Position numbers and translations under genes: made by a program. Under the pieces are notes generated by a model. That model ran no database searches. It worked only from the letters and a program-made list of their open reading frames with translations, and had not been told where the DNA came from. Of a stretch of DNA of 64,000 nt, positions 57,046 through 64,000 are shown piece after piece. Position 1 is the first letter of the stretch; each line of letters starts with the position of its first letter. Source of the stretch: Trichomonas vaginalis G3 (lineage: Eukaryota; Parabasalia; Trichomonadida; Trichomonadidae); the NCBI RefSeq assembly GCF_026262505.1, contig NC_067207.1, positions 2,798,252-2,862,251 of the forward strand. Direction: 5' to 3'.

Positions 57046-57711
57046 TTACTCACAATATTTTTTTACAAAACAACCCCAAGCTTTTAACTTCTTTTCTGCA
57101 GCTTCTAATGCTATCTTAGCGAGTTCATATTCTCTAAATTCTCTCTTTAAATTTTCTTGTTCCCATTGGTCTAGTTCGAATGGAGAATCTCTATAACCAT
57201 AACATATCTCACGTTCATGTTCTAATTGTTTTTCGCGCATTTTTCTAACTTCTTGTTCGAACAAAGGTTTAGCATTCTCTACTGTATCTTCAAGTTCTTC
57301 TTCATCTAATTTTTCATGAACTTTCTTGTCTATGGAGTCCATAATATCTTTGACATAAAATGCATACTTTACAGAGCACCATTCAGCAACAAAATGAACG
57401 AGGTCAGGATGTATGTAAATACCTTTGAATTCATTTATAACACCCTTTGTAAGCTCATAAAATGCTTGTTTTGAGGTCGAGCCACTTTTGGCTCCACCGT
57501 ATTCGTTCATCCAAAACTCAAGAATTTCCTGCATTTTAGCACTATTGAGAAATCTGTTTAAATGGTTTAACTTTCCTGCTTCTCTTGCCATCTTTGTTGC
57601 ATTAATGTAACCATCCTTGTCTCTACGTAAGACTTCAATACCATTATAAGTGCCTTTTGTGAATGTTTCGCCATTAGATTTGTTCGTGAATGTTTTTGCT
57701 TCGACTGACAT
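57046..57711 (-). CDS. KilA-N domain protein (Polinton C)
   Basis: Start at 57711 (MSVEAKTFTNKSNGETFTKG), after the leader TGTAAGAACAGAA. The KilA-N core (NGIEVLRRDKDGYINATKM) and the charged C-terminal third nearly match the Polinton A gene (2551-3213). The middle differs: RFLNSAKMQEILEFWMNEYG, then GGAKSGSTSKQAF, the latter identical to translated non-coding modules in A and B. The close match in an otherwise distant Polinton suggests transfer between elements. The frame looks whole. Confidence 0.85.
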   Translation of the reverse strand: MSVEAKTFTNKSNGETFTKGTYNGIEVLRRDKDGYINATKMAREAGKLNHLNRFLNSAKMQEILEFWMNEYGGAKSGSTSKQAFYELTKGVINEFKGIYIHPDLVHFVAEWCSVKYAFYVKDIMDSIDKKVHEKLDEEELEDTVENAKPLFEQEVRKMREKQLEHEREICYGYRDSPFELDQWEQENLKREFREYELAKIALEAAEKKLKAWGCFVKKYCE

Positions 57712-57784
57712 TTCTGTTCTTACATACAAGATAAAAAATAAATAAAAATAATTTTAAAACTAACTTTATTTTTGGACTGCATCA

Positions 57785-58605
57785 AATTTTCGTAAATGTT
57801 GTCAAAATGTCATGTTGTCTCATTTTTTCAGAGAAGTTAAATTACCTGGTGACATGGTGACATGGTGACACCTTCAGTTCTTCAAAAATAATTCATAACT
57901 GCCATCCTCCTGTGTTGTTGTCAAAATGTCATGTTGTCTCATTTTTTCAGAGAAGTTAAATTACCTGGTGACATGGTGACATGGTGACACCTTCAGTTCT
58001 TCAAAAATAATTCATAACTGCCATCCTCCTGTGTTGTTGTCAAAATGTCATGTTGTCTCATTTTTTCAGAGAAGTTAAATTACCTGGTGACATGGTGACA
58101 TGGTGACACCTTCAGTTCTTCAAAAATAATTCATAACTGCCATCCTCCTGTGTTGTTGTCAAAATGTCATGTTGTCTCATTTTTTCAGAGAAGTTAAATT
58201 ACCTGGTGACATGGTGACATGGTGACACCTTCAGTTCTTCAAAAATAATTCATAACTGCCATCCTCCTGTGTTGTTGTCAAAATGTCATGTTGTCTCATT
58301 TTTTCAGAGAAGTTAAATTACCTGGTGACATGGTGACATGGTGACACCTTCAGTTCTTCAAAAATAATTCATAACTGCCATCCTCCTGTGTTGTTGTCAA
58401 AATGTCATGTTGTCTCATTTTTTCAGAGAAGTTAAATTACCTGGTGACATGGTGACATGGTGACACCTTCAGTTCTTCAAAAATAATTCATAACTGCCAT
58501 CCTCCTGTGTTGTTGTCAAAATGTCATGTTGTCTCATTTTTTCAGAGAAGTTAAATTACCTGGTGACATGGTGACATGGTGACACCTTCAGTTCTTCAAA
58601 AATAA
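57785..58605 (-). repeat. 120-bp satellite array 3 (about seven copies)
   Basis: Same unit and orientation as array 2, on the other side of the KilA-N gene, so that gene sits inside what may once have been one array. Confidence 0.95.
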
Positions 58606-60109
58606 TTAATTATTGAATAACCTGAAACCATTAACGTAATCATTAATTTTCGTAAACATTAACGTAAACATTTATTTCTGCAGTTCATCCATTACTTCAT
58701 TACCTAATTAATTACAGACATAAAATATATTTAGTTCATTCAATGAACGCGGTACCATGCGAATACAGTCATAAATGGTGGCATGTAATCTTTACCCAAG
58801 CCTGTTGGATTTGTTGTGAAAGTGTGTGAATGATTACCTGCGGTTCCACAGAAAATACCTGTGCTTGAATCTACTGGGTCAGTTGTGATATCATATCTAT
58901 TCATTCCCCATCTATCCGAACCCGCTGCAAGATTTATATAACCTCTTTTTGTTATTGAATGTGAATGATTACCTGTTGTGTTTGTAGTTCCTGTATGAGT
59001 GTGCGGTGGAAGGTTTGCTTCTTTAATTTTCTTCGAACCTCCTGCCGTCTTTGAATATCTAGCACAGTATAAGAATTTGTCTACAATCTGCTTCCATTCA
59101 CCAAAACCTAAAACACTTGCTGGATTTGTTGAGTTCATTGATGTATAAATAGAACCAACAGGATATAATGTTTGAAGTATTTCATTTTTCATGCTTGTAA
59201 TCACATCATTTACTTCCGACTTCTTTGCATAATTTTCATTAACATATGTTTTATCCGCTTTAAGGTCTAAACATCCTGAAACCCATCCTGTATCGGCTTT
59301 AGTTTTTAAAATCTTTGATGTCCATTCATGATACCATTCAACCCTTTCTTTAAGGATGGGCACTCATTAGGGTGATGAAAAAAATCAAGTCTAGCAAAGT
59401 CAATATATTAAAAACAGTGAAGACTATTATATAGCATTATAGTGCACAAGCTCAAATATTTAGTGATGCATTTCTCGAACTTATTTTATTTATAAGTTAA
59501 CCTTGAAACATGAATTTTAGTATATCATGAGCATATTTTTTTCTAATTTTGCAATACTTATAATATCATACCAGGATTCATGTGGAAGTCTAATATTTGG
59601 TATATAATATTCTTACAATAAATGTATTAATTCAATTATATTCAAAATGATGGGTCGCAATTTTTACTGAAATTGCAAATTTAATTTCAACAATGAAATT
59701 ATTGTTTAAAAAAAAATAGCACAACAGCAAGATGGACAATCATATATAGAATTATAATGCTCCATATAATGCTTTGATTTGATGCGTATATAATGTTATT
59801 TTTCGAACATCTTTGTAAAAAATTGATTTTTGTAATTTTTGAAAAAATTCGATTTTATTTCGAGATTTTCTCTATAGGTGAAGTATATTGAACAATATTC
59901 CTATGGGAGAAAATAATTGTAAGTATGAGTACTTTCATTAATACTATGGGTGCCATGGTTATCGCTCAAACGATCAAGTTATATCTCGATTGCGTAAATT
60001 GAAATTTTGCTATTTTCTAAATTCACGGCAACAACATTCTTTTATCCTGATCGTACATCACAATATTTGAATGTGCGACCATTTGTTCAAGAAACCGTCA
60101 AGTTATTCT

Positions 60110-60117
60110 TCATTTTT
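60110..60117 (+). promoter_or_regulatory. Initiator-like motif of the Kolobok transposase
   Basis: TCATTTTT directly before the ATG at 60119; supports that start over the one at 60071. Confidence 0.5.
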
Positions 60118-60118
60118 C

Positions 60119-61282
60119 ATGCCGCGGCGAACAAAAGCAGTTGCAAAGCGTATAAAGAACTTAGTTCAAAGCGCGAAAAATAGGGTAGAGCCATATGTCG
60201 TCAACACTGTTGAATTTGTGCTATCTGTATTATTGAGCGGCGCTACATTTTGCCAATCAGAATTTCAATTCATGCTGAATAACATCAAAGTTCCGTCAGA
60301 AGCTACATTTCATCGAGTCCAAGAAAAGGTTGGTCGTGTTATCATAGAAGTTGCCAGAGAATCTGTTAATTATTGGAAATCTCGAATGAGAAAATGTTCG
60401 GGACTTTTGTTTGACGGTTCTTGGAGTCAGAGAAGAAATGCAATGTTTTGCTATGTACAATTTGTAGAAGAGAAACTCAAAAAAATTGTAGATTGGGAAG
60501 TGATATCTAAATCTTTTAAAAATTTCAAAGGTAATTTCAACGGAAAATCAAATGAAATGGAATTTGAAGGCTTAAAAAGAATGCTGAAGCGTTGGAATAA
60601 TGAAAAACGTGTAAATTTTTTTGTGCATGATGGCGATGTCAAAATTGTTTCTACAATCAAAAATACGTTCAAAGGTATCAGAGAATACAGAGATCCTGGA
60701 CATTTTCTTAACAATATACAGAAAAAGCTCAAACTGCCAGAATTCAGAATCTTATCTAGCATTTCAAAGAATTTATTGCGTTGGCTTAGGCAACTTCTCA
60801 ATGACACACATATGTCAATTAAAACAAAGAAGTTTTTATGGTTGAATTCCGCTAAACATTATGCCGGAAATCATAAATTTTGTCCAGATCCTGAAAAATG
60901 CAAGATGATTAAACCATGGAAATATGCAAAAAATAAAACTGCTATAAAAACACTTAAAAAATTCCTCGAAGATACCGTAAAAATCTTTGATATGGTAAAA
61001 AAGATTCATTCAACTCAAGTAGTTGAATCGATAAACCATATCAAAGCAATGCTTGCTAATAAAAATATTAATTGGCATGCTTCTTGGCCAATTAGGATGG
61101 CAGTCACAATATTGCATTTCAATGAAAGTATGTTTGAAACGATTGTAGCAATAAGATACAGGTTAAATTTACCAACAATGCCAGAAATGATGAACAGATA
61201 TTTCAGAATGTATGATACAACAAAAGATTTAATCAAAGCATTCAAAAATTCAAAGCAAGTTCAAAAAAGTTTGCGGCATTAA
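60119..61282 (+). CDS. Kolobok-like transposase
   Basis: About 387 aa from MPRRTKAVAKRIKNLVQS. The catalytic pattern is visible as LLFDGSWSQRRNAM (first Asp), NFFVHDGDVK (second Asp) and STQVVESINHIKAML (Glu). YRDPGHFLNNIQKKL and KHYAGNHKFCPDPEKC add the metal-ligand-like Cys/His pattern. The frame ends at 61282; about 20 further plausible codons (AALRAIKRGLQATDDRITLK) continue in another frame to 61344, so a small late frameshift probably trims the C-terminus. The catalytic part is unaffected. Confidence 0.75.
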   Translation: MPRRTKAVAKRIKNLVQSAKNRVEPYVVNTVEFVLSVLLSGATFCQSEFQFMLNNIKVPSEATFHRVQEKVGRVIIEVARESVNYWKSRMRKCSGLLFDGSWSQRRNAMFCYVQFVEEKLKKIVDWEVISKSFKNFKGNFNGKSNEMEFEGLKRMLKRWNNEKRVNFFVHDGDVKIVSTIKNTFKGIREYRDPGHFLNNIQKKLKLPEFRILSSISKNLLRWLRQLLNDTHMSIKTKKFLWLNSAKHYAGNHKFCPDPEKCKMIKPWKYAKNKTAIKTLKKFLEDTVKIFDMVKKIHSTQVVESINHIKAMLANKNINWHASWPIRMAVTILHFNESMFETIVAIRYRLNLPTMPEMMNRYFRMYDTTKDLIKAFKNSKQVQKSLRH

Positions 61283-62261
61283 GAGCTATAAAGAGAGGTC
61301 TTCAAGCTACCGATGATCGTATTACTCTTAAATCACATAAATAATTATTAAATTTATTTCACCCTCAAAACATCATAATCTTGCACCTTCTTTGAATAAA
61401 CACTTTCACCTTCTATTTTTAATTAATGTTTTTTAATTGTCCAAAATTTTTAGATTATATAAGATATAATTTTTTATAAAAGTATTATTTTCTAAAAGAT
61501 AAGTATATATTCTTAATCACAAAACCTAGCATTTTATCATATCTATATATCAGCTTCCTAAATATAATACTCATATAGTTAGTATGATTTTAATGTTTTT
61601 GAACATGAAACGAAAATATGATTACAATCATATAACATAATGGAGTTATTGATATAACTTATATGCATGATACATTAAGAAGTCTTCCAACAATATAGAT
61701 ATAGTTGTAGATTCCTATGATTCCTTTTATATTGTGAGATAATAACATTTTTATGCTATCAGGAGCCTATGAGTGCCCATCCTTAATTTCATTATCTTTT
61801 TCATCAACATAAACCAAATTTGCCTTCTTCATTAACTCACTATCCACATATTCCTTATCCACCCTCTTCATTATGTCATTTAGGAAACCTTCTATGAATT
61901 CCTCATTTAAATTAAATCTTCCAATCTTCAAAACTTTAGGAAATGCATTTAATGCGTAATATCTTTGTTCTTCTGGTGGAATTGATGTTATATCATCCGT
62001 TATTCCTTTAATTTTTGAATTCATAAATAAAATTTCTTTTATATTTGATATCACTGCACCACCTTTGCAAACGAATTCGAAACGGTCATTTTTCAATACT
62101 ATCTCCAAATCTCCATATTTCAACATTTGTGTTTGTTCTGCCGTCTTCGAATTATATGCATATATGGCATATGTAATGGTTTGAAGGACATGGGTGCTTT
62201 GCGCCTTAAGTTGTTGTGGTTGCTGTTGTTTAATCATTTATTATGATTTAAAAATAAATAT

Positions 62262-62746
62262 TTAATCCGTTATCTCATCAGCTATTTTTTCTATTTGAAA
62301 TTGCCATAATATTTCATTCATAAATTTTAAATCACAATCAAATAGGTCAGTTATTCTAAATTTAATATTTGATAAATCTTTTGAATGAAGAATAAATGAA
62401 TTCCCGGATAATTGAAACGGATATGATAAAGAAAATGTGTTTAAGTTGATGGATAAAATGTTTTGTATTGATGGTAAGAGTTAGGGTCTAATGTTTGATG
62501 TGAAAATCTCATTGGGGTATTAACTTTATCACATTTGATTAAAATGAAATTGGAACCAGTGTCAGAATACAAAACATCCCCAACATCTTTTTCAAAATTT
62601 AATATCCCCAACAATGAACGAAGATAAGGAGTACAAAATTTAATTTTCAGCGGGAATTTAATAAGGTTATTTATTTCATCAAGTTCAAAAAGTTTTATCA
62701 GGTTTTGATTTAAAATTTTCTTCATACCATACGATAAATGATTCAT
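62262..62746 (-). pseudogene. Unknown Polinton C protein (broken)
   Basis: Minus-strand coding-like region: MNHLSYGMKKILNQNLIKLF, FPLKIKFCTPYLRSLLGIL, ending in a helical stretch (FMNEILWQFQIEKIADEITD). Coding-like sequence also extends upstream toward 62970. Not recognised. Looks broken, with two or more breaks. Confidence 0.45.
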
Positions 62747-62990
62747 TTAAATAACTTAAAATCATGTTAATATCCCATTTCGTTATCACATTATTTATAT
62801 ACATATCATACGTTTTTTCATGGTCATCTTTAATAAATGATATATAATCTGAAGGTCTAAAAGAATGGGATTAAATTTACCACTCACAGAAACGAGAGTA
62901 ACATTATAAATTCCGCTAACTGTTAAATTTAATTCACAGTTATTATTCGAAATAATATTGATAATTGACGTTTTTATTACGATTAAAAAT

Positions 62991-63468
62991 ATGGTAAAGC
63001 GTTATTTTCCAGTGATAAATAAAACTAGAATAAGATTACCTCAAGAATTCATAAATTCAACGAATAAGAAATTCATTCATGTTATAAATTTTAGTGTTTT
63101 CAGAAAATATGAGTCAATGTCATATTCATCAACAAGTTATATTTCACTTCATTCAAATTTAGTTCAATCAAACCCATATAATGACCATTTCATAAGATTT
63201 TCAGATGGTATTAAAAATGTAATTGATAGATTAAAATATGAACAGATTGACAATATCGAATTTTTGGAATTTTGGTTTAAATATCCCGATGGAAAAAAGA
63301 TTGAAGTTAAAGATAAAGCTGATACTATAACAAAAACAATTACAATGACCGATCCAGATAGTGGGGAACAAAAAGAAATAAAACAAACGATAAAACTGGT
63401 GAAAGGTCAATTATTATCGATTATGATTCAAAGGATTATTATTCAATAATGTTAATGCTTGAATATTA
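62991..63468 (+). pseudogene. Unknown Polinton C protein (broken)
   Basis: Opens MVKRYFPVINKTRIRLPQEF; beta-rich (KFIHVINFSVFRKYESMSYS, EFLEFWFKYPDGKKIEVKDK). Not recognised; a virion-type beta protein is possible. Looks broken, with about one break. Confidence 0.45.
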
Positions 63469-63650
63469 AATAGCCTTAACAAAGAATTTTTCAAGTGATA
63501 TTTTATATTGCATCAACTATTTTATTATAAATAATAATTAATGTTAATGAGTTAGTTCAGTTTGTGTTCCGTTCTTTGATATCTTAATGTGCTAATATCC
63601 TTTATAGAGATTTATTTTTGCAACTGTTCCGCAGCATGAAACCTCATCAT

Positions 63651-64000
63651 CTATGAAAAATTGAATCTAACGTCCGAATCTTGAACATCACAAAGAATGG
63701 CGATAATGTGAATTAATGATTCATAAGGTAAAATAATTAAACCGGATTGGTCAATTTTTATTATTGAATCATAATTATTAATTATTATATCACGGTAAAT
63801 TTTCATTAATTCAGAATTAATGTCTATTTTATATGGGTTCTCGATGTTTGATGAAAGAGGCGGGGGTATGTTGGATAAGTGGGAATTTCAACGGGTTTTT
63901 ACCGGGTTCAGATAAAATGATTGGGTCTCCATTCTCATGGTTTTCTTCATTCTCCTCATTCTCGGTAAGTCACGAGTTAATAAATTTGGTTGAGTTGCTG
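63651..64000 (-). pseudogene. Coding-like remnant at window end (broken)
   Basis: Minus-strand coding-like sequence (KIYRDIIINNYDSIIKIDQS, ILPYESLIHIIAILCDVQDS) running off the window. Not recognised. Looks broken. 63469-63650 shows nothing recognisable. Confidence 0.35.

Larger units (their letters stand above)
59354..61782 (+). mobile_element. Kolobok-like DNA transposon
   Basis: 2429 bp with inverted ends GGATGGGCACTCAT (59354) and ATGAGTGCCCATCC (ending 61782) and TTAA target duplications (59350-59353, 61783-61786). TTAA duplication plus a DDE-type transposase of this form points to Kolobok. 59364-60118 is an A/T-rich leader with no gene; 61345-61766 is an A/T-rich tail. Confidence 0.85.
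58740..62237 (-). pseudogene. Fibre-like protein of Polinton C, split by a Kolobok-like transposon
   Basis: Starts at 62237 (MIKQQQPQQLKAQSTHVLQT); ends near 58740 with a tail-collar head (YPVGSIYTSMNSTNPASVLG, NLPPHTHTG, GNHSHSI, YMPPFMTVFAWYRVH). Shaft phrases KADKTYVNENY and RVDKEYVDSEL relate it to the fibres of A and B, but the N-terminal domain differs. The transposon 59354-61782 lies within the gene at a TTAA. The coding parts on each side otherwise look open. Confidence 0.82.
44295..64000. mobile_element. Polinton C (Maverick), left-hand part, different family
   Basis: Gene content (PolB, integrase, primase-helicase, KilA-N, fibre) marks a Polinton. Its base use is more A/T-rich, and its proteins are only distantly related to those of A and B except the KilA-N gene. 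Three satellite arrays interrupt it, and a Kolobok-like transposon sits in the fibre gene. The left boundary is approximate and the right end lies outside. Several genes look broken, with one to three breaks each; the primase-helicase and KilA-N genes look whole. It appears older than A and B. Confidence 0.85.

Noticed and set aside
59354-61782. piggyBac identity for the TTAA element
   Set aside because: TTAA duplication fits both, but the DGSW, HDGD and VESIN pattern and the GNHKFC motif look like Kolobok and not like the piggyBac DDD core.
1-64000. Spliceosomal introns explaining interrupted Polinton frames
   Set aside because: No trichomonad-type 5-prime GTAYGT with the extended 3-prime ACTAACACAYAG motif was seen near the interruptions.

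Overview
The window reads as nuclear DNA of the parabasalid Trichomonas vaginalis or a very close relative. The grounds are a Tvmar1-type mariner, large Maverick/Polinton elements, a trichomonad-style Myb gene, initiator-like TCAYW motifs a few bases before ATGs, no visible introns and strong A+T richness. Almost nothing in it is ordinary host sequence. It is a stack of mobile elements with one broken Myb gene (43243-43658) between them.

Layout. (1) 1-12300 is the right-hand part of a Polinton (Polinton A), ending in a terminal inverted repeat (TIR) at about 12203-12300. (2) 12541-13840 is a mariner with TA target duplication. (3) 14161-42899 is a pogo/Tigger-like DDE transposon with TA duplication. 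It is split by a smaller unclassified element with inverted ends (element X, 15335-42159), flanked by an unusual 81-bp direct duplication. Element X is itself split by a second, nearly complete Polinton (Polinton B, 16769-41616) with 5-bp target duplications. (4) 42900-44294 is host DNA with the broken Myb gene. (5) From about 44.3 kb to the window end lies the left part of a third Polinton of a different, more A+T-rich family (Polinton C). A Kolobok-like transposon (59354-61782, TTAA duplication) is inserted in its fibre gene.

Polintons A and B are close relatives: 1-12300 aligns gene for gene with about 28736-41616. Their genes cover virion structure (double jelly-roll major capsid, penton-like protein, coiled-coil protein, amphipathic pVI-like peptides, a phage-style fibre with a tail-collar end), packaging (A32/FtsK-type ATPase), integration (rve integrase), replication (SF3 helicase) and DNA modification or invasion (D12-class adenine methyltransferase, HNH nuclease, KilA-N proteins, one fused to a GIY-YIG/T5orf172 domain). 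No whole PolB gene is visible in Polinton B, only a short PolB-like scrap. Polinton C carries both a PolB with an HNH-like insert and a primase-polymerase/SF3 helicase. Several genes in each Polinton are broken, so all three are treated as fossils, although the near identity of A and B suggests recent activity.

The most unusual content is non-coding. A head-to-tail chain of about fifteen long hairpins fills 15641-16652. Cassette arrays alternate a constant block with a variable hairpin (about 525-1085 and 29255-29870). A 24-bp palindrome and other short modules occur both between genes and in frame inside KilA-N genes. A 120-bp satellite forms three arrays around Polinton C genes and occurs as single diverged copies in A and B. 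Several divergent Polinton gene pairs share spacers as short as 18 bp.
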